Source: Streptomyces sp. NBC_01446
GTDB taxonomy: Bacteria; Actinomycetota; Actinomycetes; Streptomycetales; Streptomycetaceae
Assembly (NCBI RefSeq): GCF_026340095.1
Contig: NZ_JAPEPO010000001.1
Location: forward strand, 1,550,001-1,614,000
Direction: 5' to 3'
Length of the DNA: 64,000 nucleotides
A model generated the notes under the pieces. It worked only from the letters and a program-made list of their open reading frames with translations, ran no database searches and had not been told where the DNA came from. Positions 10,038 through 18,115 of the stretch are shown piece by piece. The position numbers and the translations under genes are program-made. Numbering within the stretch: position 1 is the stretch's first letter; each line of letters opens with the position of its first letter.

Positions 10038-11444
10038 CTAGTTCAGGTACTGGCAGGTGGAGCGCGCGGTGTACACGCCGTGACCGGCGCGGCCCGTGAA
10101 CTCCCGCTCCGAGATGACGAGTTCGCCGCGGGAGAGCACGGTCTCGACGCGGCCGGTGATCCGCTTGCCCTCGTACGCCGAGTAGTCGACGTTCATGTGG
10201 TGGGTCTCGGCGGAGACGACCTGCTCGGCGTGCGGGTCGTAGATGACGACGTCGGCGTCGGCGCCGGGCGCGATGGTGCCCTTCTTCGGGTAGAGGCCGA
10301 ACATGCGGGCCGGGGTCGCGCAGGCGATCTCGATCCAGCGGCGGCGCGAGATGTGTCCGTCGACGACGGCCTGGTGCAGAAGGTCCATGCGGTTCTCGAC
10401 GCCGGGCATGCCGTTGGGGATCTTCGAGAAGTCGCCGCGGCCCAGCTCCTTCTGCCCGGTGAAGCAGAACGGGCAGTGGTCGGTGGAGACGACCTGGAGG
10501 TCGTTCGTGCGCAGGCCACGCCACAGGGCCGCCTGATGGTCCTTGGGCCGCAGAGGCGTACTGCACACGTACTTGGCGCCCTCGAAGTCCGGCTCGGCGA
10601 GGTTGTCCGTGGACAGGAAGAGGTACTGCGGGCAGGTCTCGCCGAAGACGTTCAGACCCTCGTCGCGGGCGCGCGCGATCTCGCCGAGCGCCTCCTGCGC
10701 CGAGACGTGCACCACGTACAGGGGCGCGCCCGCGACCTGGGCGAGCTTGATGGCGCGATGCGTCGCCTCGGCTTCGAGGAGCGCCTTCCTGACCTCGCCG
10801 TGGTAGCGCGGGTCCGTCTCGCCGCGCTCCAGGGCCTGCTGCACGAGGACGTCGATCGCGATGCCGTTCTCGGCGTGCATCATGATGAGGCCGCCGTTCT
10901 CACCGGCCCGCTGCATGGCGCGCAGGATCTGCCCGTCGTCGGAGTAGAAGACGCCGGGGTACGCCATGAACTGCTTGAACGATGTGACCCCCTCGGCGAC
11001 GAGCTGGTCCATCTCCTTGAGCGTCTCGTCGTGCACGTCGGAGACGATCATGTGGAAGCCGTAGTCGATCGCGCAGTTCCCGTCGGCCTTGGCGTGCCAG
11101 GCGTCGAGGCCCTCGCGCAGGGTGTGCCCGACGGACTGGATGGCGAAGTCGACGATGGTGGTGGTGCCGCCCCAGGCCGCCGCCCGGGTACCCGTCTCGA
11201 AGGTGTCGGCGGCGAAGGTGCCGCCGAACGGCATCTCCATGTGGGTGTGCGCGTCGACACCGCCCGGGATGACGTACTTCTGGCGGGCGTCGATCGTCCG
11301 GTCCGCGGTCCAGGATTCCGCGGCGTCGGTGCCTGCCGCGGCGAGGGCGGCGATGCGCCCGTCCTCGATGAGTACGTCGGCGTGGATCTCGTCGGCGGCG
11401 GTGACGACGAGTCCGCCGCGGATGACGGTACGGCTGCTGCTCAT
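10038..11444 (-). CDS. hydA: Dihydropyrimidinase / D-hydantoinase
   Basis: Cytoplasmic cyclic amidohydrolase of 468 residues that opens 5,6-dihydropyrimidines to N-carbamoyl-beta-amino acids, or hydantoins to N-carbamoyl amino acids. Metal-binding motif GGVDAHTHMEMPFGG (His66, His68) and the carboxylated-lysine region TSFKQFMAYPG (Lys157) are intact, followed by further metal histidines and the EDRM-type block PNGMPGVENRMDL. The ATG follows GAGGGAGT. It lies 25 bp after a beta-ureidopropionase gene, giving the second and third steps of reductive pyrimidine degradation in order. The natural substrate (uracil/thymine versus hydantoin) cannot be decided from the sequence. Confidence 0.95.
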   Translation of the reverse strand: MSSSRTVIRGGLVVTAADEIHADVLIEDGRIAALAAAGTDAAESWTADRTIDARQKYVIPGGVDAHTHMEMPFGGTFAADTFETGTRAAAWGGTTTIVDFAIQSVGHTLREGLDAWHAKADGNCAIDYGFHMIVSDVHDETLKEMDQLVAEGVTSFKQFMAYPGVFYSDDGQILRAMQRAGENGGLIMMHAENGIAIDVLVQQALERGETDPRYHGEVRKALLEAEATHRAIKLAQVAGAPLYVVHVSAQEALGEIARARDEGLNVFGETCPQYLFLSTDNLAEPDFEGAKYVCSTPLRPKDHQAALWRGLRTNDLQVVSTDHCPFCFTGQKELGRGDFSKIPNGMPGVENRMDLLHQAVVDGHISRRRWIEIACATPARMFGLYPKKGTIAPGADADVVIYDPHAEQVVSAETHHMNVDYSAYEGKRITGRVETVLSRGELVISEREFTGRAGHGVYTARSTCQYLN

Positions 11445-11469
11445 ACTCCCTCTTCCGTGTCTGCGCTGC

Positions 11470-12312
11470 CTACGGGTTGGTCAGCGGCGTGTACGCGCCC
11501 GGCGCGCGGTCGCGGTAGAACTGCCAGCGGTCGCGGACCTCGCGCAGCTTGGCCATGTCGAGGTCCCGTACGACGAGTTCGGGTTCCTTGTCCCCGGCGA
11601 CCTCCCCCACGAACCGGCCCTCCGGGTCGACGAAGTAGCTCGTCCCGTAGAAATCGTTGTCGCCGTACTCCTCCTGGCCGACGCGGTTGATCGCGCCGAC
11701 GAAGTACTCGTTCGCGACGGCGGACGCCGGCTGTTCCAGCTGCCACAGGTAGCCGGACAGGCCGCGCGAGGTCGCCGACGGGTTGAAGACGATCTGCGCG
11801 CCTTCGAGACCGAGCGCGCGCCATCCCTCGGGGAAGTGCCGGTCGTAGCAGATGTAGACGCCGATCTTTCCGACAGCCGTGTCGAAGACGGGCCAGCCGG
11901 AGTTGCCCGGCCGGAAGTAGAACTTCTCCCAGAATCCGTTCACTTGAGGGATGTGGGTCTTGCGGTACTTGCCGAGGTAGGTGCCGTCGGCGTCGATTAC
12001 GGCGGCCGTGTTGTAGAGGACGCCGGGCTGCTCCTCCTCGTACATCGGCAGCACGAGGACGATGCCGTGCTCGGCGGCGAGCGCCTGGAAGCGGCGGACG
12101 GTGGGGCCGTCGGGGATCGCCTCGGCGTACTCGTAGAACTTCGCGTCCTGCACCTGGCAGAAGTACGGGCCGTAGAACAGCTCCTGGAAGCAGAGGACCT
12201 TCGCCCCCTGCGCGGCGGCGTCGCGAACGGCCTGCTCATGGACCTGGATCATGGACTCTTTGTCGCCCGTCCAGGCGGTCTGGAAGATCGCGGCGCGGAT
12301 CACGGTGCTCAT
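11470..12312 (-). CDS. Beta-ureidopropionase / N-carbamoyl amidohydrolase (nitrilase superfamily), copy 1
   Basis: Carbon-nitrogen hydrolase of 280 residues that removes the carbamoyl group from N-carbamoyl-beta-alanine, releasing ammonia and CO2. The catalytic triad is visible: Glu44 in CFQELFYGPYF, Lys118 in KYRKTHIPQ and Cys155 in VYICYDRHFPEGWR. The start ATG follows GGAGGTCCCCG. It precedes dihydropyrimidinase by 25 bp and so uses its product. A second copy of the same length lies at 15345-16187; the two share long identical stretches and are recent paralogues. The 102-bp region before this gene may hold an internal promoter with a repeated motif. Confidence 0.93.
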   Translation of the reverse strand: MSTVIRAAIFQTAWTGDKESMIQVHEQAVRDAAAQGAKVLCFQELFYGPYFCQVQDAKFYEYAEAIPDGPTVRRFQALAAEHGIVLVLPMYEEEQPGVLYNTAAVIDADGTYLGKYRKTHIPQVNGFWEKFYFRPGNSGWPVFDTAVGKIGVYICYDRHFPEGWRALGLEGAQIVFNPSATSRGLSGYLWQLEQPASAVANEYFVGAINRVGQEEYGDNDFYGTSYFVDPEGRFVGEVAGDKEPELVVRDLDMAKLREVRDRWQFYRDRAPGAYTPLTNP

Positions 12313-12372
12313 CGGGGACCTCCGGTCGCTCGGTGTGCCGTGAGCCTAGGAAGTCCGGGCCGCGTACCGGAG

Positions 12373-12418
12373 TTGCACCGTGTCACGTCTGGAGCCGTAC
12401 GGCGTTCCACGCTGTCAC
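12373..12418. promoter_or_regulatory. Two imperfect 14-bp direct repeats, candidate PucR sites
   Basis: TTGCACCGTGTCAC (12373-12386) and TTCCACGCTGTCAC (12405-12418) agree at 11 of 14 bases and are 32 bp apart, about three helical turns. They lie between the pucR stop and the first beta-ureidopropionase gene, the natural place for control of the downstream catabolic genes by PucR. Binding is inferred only. Confidence 0.4.
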
Positions 12419-13959
12419 CCTCTCTGCGTGTCATGGGCGAGGAGGGCGATGTGGACGGACGCGGCCTGCTCGAAGTCGTCGAGGTCGAGACCGAGGAGCG
12501 ACTCGATGACCTCCAGCCTGCGGTAGAGGGCGGGGCGGCTCATGTGGTGGAGCTGCGCCGTGCGCGACTTGTTGCGCCCGGTCGCGAGATAGGTCCGCAG
12601 CACGGGCAGCAGGCCCGGGTCGTCGGCGTACAGGAGCCCGTCCAGCTCGCGTTCGGCGAAGGCCTGGACGTGCGGGTCGTCGCGCAGGAGCCGTACGAGG
12701 CCTCGCAGGCGTACGTCGCGCAGGCGCACGACGGGCGGGACGTCCGGTGTGCCGGCCGCGGCCTGCGCGATGTGCAGCGCCTCGCGCAGCCCGGCGGGCA
12801 CGTCGTCCCAGCCGGTGCACGGCTCGGCGGCGGCCACGACGACCTGCTCCCCCGCCCCGGTGCGCAGGCGGGCCGCGAAGTGCTCGGTGAGCGGTCCCGC
12901 GGCCTGGTCGCGGGCGAGGCTGAGCAGGACGGCGGTGGCGCCGTCCGCGAGTTCGGCGGCAAGTCCGGAGAGCCCCAACAGGCGCAGTACGCGGTCGAGT
13001 TCTGCCGGGTCTCCGTCGCGGACGACTAGCGGGGCGAAGGTGCGGCGGTTGACGGGGAGCCCGGCGGCCCTGGCCCGGGGCAGGAGCTGGCGGGCCGGTA
13101 CGACGCCGGAGACGAGGTCGGTGAGGATACTCTGCGCCGACTGTTCCTCCCAGGTGTGGGCGGCGCCGCCGAGCATGCGGTGCAGGACGAGGGCCTCGGC
13201 GGCCCGTTCGGCGAGGAGCCGTCCGGTGGGGCCGTCGCCCCGGTAGCCGCACAGCACGACGCTGCCCCAGCGCTCGCCGCGCCCGTCGAGGTCGGCGCGG
13301 TACCAGTCGGCGCCGTCGGCGCAGCCCGCCCGGCGCGCGATGCGTTCCCAGTCGCGCAGCACGTCGTCCACGGCGGACCGCTCACCGGCGGTGGCGAGGA
13401 CACGGTGGGCGAGGTTGGCGACGACGACGGGGCATCCGCTGTGCGCGGCGATCTCGTCGAGGAGCCGCTGGAGCGGGGCGCCCGCCGTGATGAGTCCGGT
13501 CAGCGCGGTGCGGATTCCCTCGGAGAGGCTGACGGCGGCGAACTTCCGACGGACGAGCCTCGATTGGACCTCCTCCGTGAGTTCGGCGAAGGGGAACGGG
13601 CGGTGCAGGACGACCATCGGCAGCCCGTACCGCTCGGCCGCGCGCCGCATGTCCTCGGGCGGTGACGGGAAGGCACGGCCGAGCCCGAGGACGACGGCCG
13701 CCGCCTCCGCGCGGTGCAGGGACTTGATGTACTCGGTCCTGGCGTGGGCGTTCCCGGCCAGGAGGACGCCGGTGGTGAGGACCATCTCGCCGCCGCTGAG
13801 CATCACCCCGACGTCGGCGGCCTCGGCGACGTGCACCCAGCGCACGGGCCGGTCGAGGTGACCGGCCCCCGCGACCACCTCGGGCTCCCCCGCCGCGATC
13901 CGCTCCAGGGCGAGTATCTGCCGTACGGACAGGCCGTGTTCGGCGGCGGTGACGGTCAT
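12415..13959 (-). CDS. PucR-family transcriptional regulator
   Basis: Cytoplasmic regulator of about 514 residues. The N-terminal PucR domain (SVRQILALERIAAGEPEVV, then WVHVAEAADVGVMLSGGEMV) spans roughly residues 1-125. A middle GGDEF-like region follows, then the C-terminal PucR_C HTH (RNKSRTAQLHHMSRPALYRR). PucR proteins control purine, allantoin and pyrimidine catabolism. The ATG at 13959 follows AAGGGGCCCCCG; a GTG-free extension to 13980 is possible but has no ribosome site. It lies inside the cluster, between aminotransferase and beta-ureidopropionase, so it almost certainly regulates these genes. Candidate sites are the repeats at 12373-12418. Confidence 0.92.
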   Translation of the reverse strand: MTVTAAEHGLSVRQILALERIAAGEPEVVAGAGHLDRPVRWVHVAEAADVGVMLSGGEMVLTTGVLLAGNAHARTEYIKSLHRAEAAAVVLGLGRAFPSPPEDMRRAAERYGLPMVVLHRPFPFAELTEEVQSRLVRRKFAAVSLSEGIRTALTGLITAGAPLQRLLDEIAAHSGCPVVVANLAHRVLATAGERSAVDDVLRDWERIARRAGCADGADWYRADLDGRGERWGSVVLCGYRGDGPTGRLLAERAAEALVLHRMLGGAAHTWEEQSAQSILTDLVSGVVPARQLLPRARAAGLPVNRRTFAPLVVRDGDPAELDRVLRLLGLSGLAAELADGATAVLLSLARDQAAGPLTEHFAARLRTGAGEQVVVAAAEPCTGWDDVPAGLREALHIAQAAAGTPDVPPVVRLRDVRLRGLVRLLRDDPHVQAFAERELDGLLYADDPGLLPVLRTYLATGRNKSRTAQLHHMSRPALYRRLEVIESLLGLDLDDFEQAASVHIALLAHDTQRG

Positions 13960-14010
13960 CGGGGGCCCCTTCGTTGGCACTGCCTTCGGCTGGCAGACCC
14001 GCTGCCTCGG

Positions 14011-15348
14011 CTAACAGGCGCTGTGCAGGGCCCGTTCCAGGACGGCCGCGCCCTCCTCCGCCTCGGCGACGGTGAGCGTCAGGGGCGGCGCGATGCGCAG
14101 CACGCTGGTGTTGTGCCCGCCGCCCTTGCCGACGAGGAGTCCGCCCTCGCGGGCCGCCTCGATCACGCGCGCCGCCGCGTCCGGGTCGGCCTCGTCCGTG
14201 CCGGGTTTCACCAGCTCGATGCCGATCATCAGGCCCCGGCCGCGCACTTCTCGTACGCACTCCGTGGTGGCGCCGATGGCCCGCAGCCGCTCGATGAGGA
14301 GGCCGCCGACGCGGCGGGCGTTGCCCTGGAGGTCGTGTTCGAGGAGGTAGATGAGGTTGGCGAGGCCGGCGGCCATCGTCACCGGCGAGCCGCCGAACGT
14401 CGAAATGGAGTTGGAGTCGAGGCAGTTCATGACCTCGGCACGCGCGACGACGCCGCCGATGGACATGCCGTTCCCGATGCCCTTGGCGAAGGTCAGGATG
14501 TCGGGGGGACCGTTCTGCGCGTGTGCCTGCCAGCCCCAGAAGTGGTCGCCGGTGCGGCCCCAGCCGGTCTGCACCTCGTCGGCGATCCACAGGATGCCGT
14601 GCTCCTGGAGCACCTCGCGGAACGCCGCGTATAGGCCGTCGGGCGGCGAGGTGAACCCGCCGACGCCCTGGATGGGTTCGGCGATCAGCGCGGCGACGCC
14701 ACGGGTCTGGCCGAGGATGTCCCGCAGGTCGTCGACGCACGCCTCGATGAACTGGGCGTCGGTCAGCTGCGCGTACGGGCCCCGGCTGCGTACCCCGCCA
14801 TGGACGTACAGCGTCTGGAGGGGGGAGAGGCTGGTCGGGGACCAGCCGCGGTTGCCGGTGATGCCGACGGCGGAGAAGGACCGGCCGTGGTAGCTGTTGC
14901 GCATCGCGAGGATCTGGTTCGAGCGGCGGTACGCGGTGGCGAGCAGCAGCGCCGTGTCGTTGGCCTCGGTGCCGGAGGTGGTGAAGAAGACACGGGCGTC
15001 CGGGATGCCGGACAACGAGGCGACGCGCTCGGCGAGTTCGACCATCTGCCGGTTGAGGTAGAGGGTCGAGGTGTGGATGATGCGTCCGGCCTGCTCGCTG
15101 ACCGCCTTGGTCACCTCCGGCAGGGCGTGCGCGGTCATCGTCGTCAGGATGCCGCCGAAGAAGTCGAGGTACTTGTTCCCGGCGGCGTCCCAGACGTGGC
15201 GGCCCTCGCCGTGGGTGATCTCGATGGGGCGGTCGTAGTACAGGGCGAGCCAGTCCGGCAGGACGGCGCGGTGACGGGCATGGAGGTCGGGGGTCATCGA
15301 GGTCGCACGGGTCCCTTCGTCGGCTCCTTCACGAGTGACAGTGGTCAT
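14011..15348 (-). CDS. Class III pyridoxal-phosphate aminotransferase (beta-alanine or related amine)
   Basis: PLP enzyme of 445 residues, AGXT2/omega-aminotransferase subgroup. Landmarks are YLDFFGGILTTMTAHALP near the N-terminus, the cofactor block FFTTSGTEANDTALLLA, WIADEVQTGWGRTGDHF carrying the PLP-ring Asp, and TFAKGIGNG with the Schiff-base lysine. The ATG overlaps the upstream nitrilase stop as ATGA. In reductive pyrimidine degradation beta-alanine made by the nitrilase is transaminated to malonate semialdehyde, so this is the likely fourth step; the exact amino donor cannot be read from the sequence. Confidence 0.9.
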   Translation of the reverse strand: MTTVTREGADEGTRATSMTPDLHARHRAVLPDWLALYYDRPIEITHGEGRHVWDAAGNKYLDFFGGILTTMTAHALPEVTKAVSEQAGRIIHTSTLYLNRQMVELAERVASLSGIPDARVFFTTSGTEANDTALLLATAYRRSNQILAMRNSYHGRSFSAVGITGNRGWSPTSLSPLQTLYVHGGVRSRGPYAQLTDAQFIEACVDDLRDILGQTRGVAALIAEPIQGVGGFTSPPDGLYAAFREVLQEHGILWIADEVQTGWGRTGDHFWGWQAHAQNGPPDILTFAKGIGNGMSIGGVVARAEVMNCLDSNSISTFGGSPVTMAAGLANLIYLLEHDLQGNARRVGGLLIERLRAIGATTECVREVRGRGLMIGIELVKPGTDEADPDAAARVIEAAREGGLLVGKGGGHNTSVLRIAPPLTLTVAEAEEGAAVLERALHSAC

Positions 15349-16187
15349 GGCTGCACCAGCCCTTCGTATGCGTCGGGCCGGCGGTCCCGGTAGAACGCCC
15401 ACTGCTGGCGCACCTCGTCGATGAGGCCGAAGTCGAGGTCCCGCACGAGGAGTTCCTCGTCCTTGTCGCTCGCGGCGTCGCCCACGGTCTGCCCACGGGG
15501 GTCGACGAAGTAGCTCGTGCCGTAGAAGTCGTTGTCGCCGTACTCCTCCACGCCGACGCGGTTGATCGCGGCGATGAAGTACTCGTTCGCGACGGCCGCG
15601 GCCGGCTGCTCCAGCTGCCACAGGTACGCCGAGAGGCCGCGGCTCGTGGCGGACGGGTTGTACACGAGCTGGGCGCCGTTCAGGCCGAGCTGGCGCCAGC
15701 CCTCCGGGAAGTGCCGGTCGTAGCAGATGTAGACGCCGACGCGGCCGACGGCGGTCTCGAAGACCGGCCAGCCCAGGTTTCCCGGCTTGAAGTAGTACTT
15801 CTCCCAGAAGCCCTTCACCTGCGGGATGTGGTGCTTGCGGTACTTGCCGAGGTACGTGCCGTCGGCGTCGATCACGGCCGCGGTGTTGAAGTAGAACCCG
15901 GACTGCTCGACCTCGAAGACCGGTACGACGACGACCATCCCGGTCTCGCGGGCCAGCGTCCGCATCCGGGTCACGGTCGGCCCGTCCGGCACGGGCTCGG
16001 CCCAGCGGTAGTGCTCCGCCTCCTGCACCTGGCAGAAGTAGGGGGCGTTGAAGACCTCCTGGAAGCCGATGATCCGGGCGCCCTGCCGGGCTGCCTCCCG
16101 CGCATGTTCCTCATGCTTGGTGATCATGGATTCGGTGTCGCCCGTCCAGGTCGCCTGGACCAGCGCGGCGCGTACGACGTGGGCCAT
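15345..16187 (-). CDS. Beta-ureidopropionase / N-carbamoyl amidohydrolase, copy 2
   Basis: Second nitrilase-superfamily enzyme, 280 residues, the same length as copy 1. It keeps Glu44 (GFQEVFNAPYF), Lys118 (KYRKHHIPQ) and Cys155 (VYICYDRHFPEGWR). Most differences from copy 1 lie in the N-terminal half and the last 40 residues. The start follows AAAGGAG with six-base spacing. It is the first gene of the catabolic operon, directly coupled to the aminotransferase, and has its own well-formed promoter and operator upstream. The two copies may serve different N-carbamoyl substrates, for example beta-alanine versus beta-aminoisobutyrate, or be conditionally expressed; this is inference. Confidence 0.92.
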   Translation of the reverse strand: MAHVVRAALVQATWTGDTESMITKHEEHAREAARQGARIIGFQEVFNAPYFCQVQEAEHYRWAEPVPDGPTVTRMRTLARETGMVVVVPVFEVEQSGFYFNTAAVIDADGTYLGKYRKHHIPQVKGFWEKYYFKPGNLGWPVFETAVGRVGVYICYDRHFPEGWRQLGLNGAQLVYNPSATSRGLSAYLWQLEQPAAAVANEYFIAAINRVGVEEYGDNDFYGTSYFVDPRGQTVGDAASDKDEELLVRDLDFGLIDEVRQQWAFYRDRRPDAYEGLVQP

Positions 16188-16232
16188 GTGCCGCTCCTTT
16201 GCCTGTTGCCCCCGCCGGGGGACGTCAGAGAG

Positions 16233-16263
16233 CCTCTACGCCCGTAGACACAGGCCGTAGAGG
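16233..16263. promoter_or_regulatory. Operator at the start of the pyrimidine-type catabolic operon
   Basis: CCTCTACG (16233-16240) and CGTAGAGG (16256-16263) are perfect 8-bp arms. Inside, CTACG-CC-CGTAG (16236-16247) forms a second palindrome, so the half-site CTACG appears three times. The element lies at about +1 to +30 of the promoter at 16268-16296, a typical repressor position. PucR is the obvious candidate ligand. Confidence 0.5.
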
Positions 16264-16267
16264 GACG

Positions 16268-16296
16268 AACGTAAGCCTCACCGGCGGCCTTGCCAA
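16268..16296 (-). promoter_or_regulatory. Promoter of the catabolic operon starting with beta-ureidopropionase copy 2
   Basis: Reading leftward: TTGGCA (16296-16291), a 17-bp spacer, then TACGTT (16273-16268). This is a close match to the vegetative consensus and places the start site near 16261, about 75 bp before the ATG. Confidence 0.55.
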
Positions 16297-16361
16297 GACC
16301 ATCGCCGTTAACCGGCGGAATCGATCATGTTTCGCACCCGTGCGGGTGAGGAGTGACCGGG

Positions 16362-17693
16362 CTACGCGTGGAACCCGGCGACTCTGAGCGCGTGCACGAC
16401 GTCCCAGTACCGCTCGTCGGACACGCCGCGCGCCGCCTCGACGAGCAACGGGACGAGGCGCCCGGGGTCGTCGTGCACGCTGCGGGCGGCCTCTTCGGGG
16501 GTGCGTACGCGGACGTACGCGTCGAGGAGCGCGCGGGTCTCGCGGTGGCGGCCCTCGCCGGTGAGACGGAGCACGGACGCGCCGATCTCGGGGGCGGGGC
16601 GGGCCACTCCCTGGCGCAGGATCTGCTGTGCGTCGGCGGTGCGTCCCGCGGCGGCGAGCGCGTCGGCGGCGGCCACGAGGAGGTCCGCCGGGAGCGAGGC
16701 CGTCTCCCAGAGCAGGGTCGCCCAGTCGGCGCCGAGGCCCGCGCGGTTCAATTCGGCGGCGAACAGCGGGAATCGGGCGGCGGGCCAGTGGGCGGCCTCG
16801 ACGAGCACGCCGTGCGCCTCCCCGCCGCGGCCTTCGGCGCGCAGCCGCAGGAGTGCGCCGACGCAGGCGGCGATGGCGCCGCGCGCCTCGCTGTCGAGGT
16901 GTTGCGGGGCGGGCGGTGCCGTCGCCTCTCCTTCGGCGGCTCCGGCGAACCGGGCGCCGCGGGGGCTCGCGGCAAAGTCCCGTAACGGGCCCTGAACGGC
17001 GAGGGCGGTGGGCAGGGGCGTGTCGTCGGCGGGCGCGGCCTCGTCGAGCATTCCGGCGAAACGGGCGCTGCCGCGGGGGCGGCGCTTGCGTTCCTTGGGA
17101 GGCTTGGAGCGTCCCGGGGGTTCGGGCGGCGGTGGCTGCGGACGCTGCTGCGGTACGGGCACGGGTGGCGGCGGTGGCGGCTGTCGGTCCAGGTCCGCGA
17201 TCCTCCGGTGGAGCTCCGCGCAGCGGGCCGTCGCGCGTTCGTGGTCGTCGCGCGCCCAGGCCAGGTCGAGGCGCATCGCCTCCGCCTGCTCGCGTGTGGC
17301 GGCCGTGTGCAGGAGCTGGGCCAGCTCCACCTGGCGCTCGGCGGCGTACCGCTGCTCGCGGAGCATCACGTCGAGCCGGTCACCGAGGAGGTCACGCCCG
17401 CCGGGCCGCGCGTCGAAGGCGGTGAGCGAGGCGCGGTGCAGGGCACGGGCCCGTACGGACTCTGCCTCGACCTCGGCCTCGTAGGATCCCCCGCCCACGC
17501 CCAGATCCTGGAGCAGGGCTTCCACGACATCCCAGGGAGGCACCTCGGCGCCCGTGAGGCAGACCCGCATTCCGTCCGGGTCGCGCTGCCAGAAGATGCC
17601 GCACCAGCCGGCGTCCTGGTCGAGCCGGGCCAGGAGGTTCCGCAGGTACACCACGAACTCCCGGACCTGGTCAGGGAGTTGTTCCACTTCCAT
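16362..17693 (-). CDS. Conserved hypothetical protein with proline-rich linker
   Basis: Protein of 443 residues that I do not recognise. Residues 1-165 are mostly helical, with a small N-terminal unit (QLPDQVREFVVYLRNLLARL ... CGIFWQRDPDGMRVCL) and a probable coiled coil (LRQEYAAERQ-like repeats, then MRLDLAWARDDHERA). A stretch of about 60 residues rich in proline and basic residues follows, then two copies of an ARFAG-containing motif, and a C-terminal alpha-helical region from about residue 270 that looks like a TPR-type solenoid. No signal peptide or membrane segment is visible. Start could be ATG 17693 or the adjacent GTG 17696; GGAGG lies upstream. A structural or scaffolding role is only a guess. 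Confidence 0.65.
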   Translation of the reverse strand: MEVEQLPDQVREFVVYLRNLLARLDQDAGWCGIFWQRDPDGMRVCLTGAEVPPWDVVEALLQDLGVGGGSYEAEVEAESVRARALHRASLTAFDARPGGRDLLGDRLDVMLREQRYAAERQVELAQLLHTAATREQAEAMRLDLAWARDDHERATARCAELHRRIADLDRQPPPPPPVPVPQQRPQPPPPEPPGRSKPPKERKRRPRGSARFAGMLDEAAPADDTPLPTALAVQGPLRDFAASPRGARFAGAAEGEATAPPAPQHLDSEARGAIAACVGALLRLRAEGRGGEAHGVLVEAAHWPAARFPLFAAELNRAGLGADWATLLWETASLPADLLVAAADALAAAGRTADAQQILRQGVARPAPEIGASVLRLTGEGRHRETRALLDAYVRVRTPEEAARSVHDDPGRLVPLLVEAARGVSDERYWDVVHALRVAGFHA

Positions 17694-17741
17694 CACACGC
17701 CGCCCGATCCCTCCGCAGAGTGGAGTCTTCCGGTTCGGAAG

Positions 17742-17765
17742 AAAACACCCTCCGTGTTTCGAGGG
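17742..17765 (-). terminator. Possible intrinsic terminator after the small HTH gene
   Basis: On the minus strand CCCTC and GAGGG (17765-17748) pair around an 8-base loop and are followed by TGTTTTC. It sits about 47 bp past the HTH gene stop. A further inverted repeat, CTTCCG-GTT-CGGAAG, is at 17727-17741. Confidence 0.4.
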
Positions 17766-17811
17766 CGCTACGGGGGCTTTTCCGGAGTGGCACCGTCCTC
17801 ACTCGGCGCAG

Positions 17812-18063
17812 CTAGACGGTCACCGGTGAGCAGCTCGCCGCGATCTCGTCCATGGAGAGGCCGAGGGTCTGGGCGAGGGCCGCGACCGTGAAGAAGGCGG
17901 GGGTGGGCGCACGGCCGGTCTCGATCTTGCGGAGCGTCTCGGCGGACAGACCCGCGCTCGCGGCGACCTCGACCATGCTCCGCCCGCGCCGGGCCTCGCG
18001 CAGCAGCAGGCCGAGCCGCTCACCGCGCTCGCGCTCTTCGGGGGTCAGGGGGGTTCGGACCAT
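17812..18063 (-). CDS. Small XRE-type helix-turn-helix regulator
   Basis: DNA-binding protein of 83 residues, little more than one Cro/C1-type domain. The helix-turn-helix covers about residues 28-60 (MVEVAASAGLSAETLRKIET). There is no second domain for dimerisation or ligand. It is divergent from methionine aminopeptidase with only 52 bp between starts. That gap contains a perfect 12-bp palindrome, so autoregulation and control of the aminopeptidase is a natural inference. The ATG has no Shine-Dalgarno sequence, and a TAGACT box lies eight bases before it, consistent with a leaderless mRNA. Confidence 0.85.
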   Translation of the reverse strand: MVRTPLTPEERERGERLGLLLREARRGRSMVEVAASAGLSAETLRKIETGRAPTPAFFTVAALAQTLGLSMDEIAASCSPVTV

Positions 18064-18094
18064 GCGTCCAGTCTACCGGCAGAACCCCCATTCA

Positions 18095-18106
18095 AATACC
18101 GGTATT
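18095..18106. promoter_or_regulatory. Palindromic operator AATACCGGTATT between the HTH gene and map
   Basis: A perfect 12-bp palindrome in the 52-bp divergent gap. It ends ten bases before the map ATG and overlaps a TATTGT -10-like box. Such placement would block both divergent promoters when occupied. Confidence 0.55.
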
Positions 18107-18115
18107 GTAATTGGC

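Noticed and set aside
9885..11690. About 600-codon plus-strand frame over dihydropyrimidinase
   Set aside because: The minus-strand dihydropyrimidinase has all catalytic residues; the plus frame is repetitive in Val/Gly/Asp/Arg as expected of an antisense shadow.
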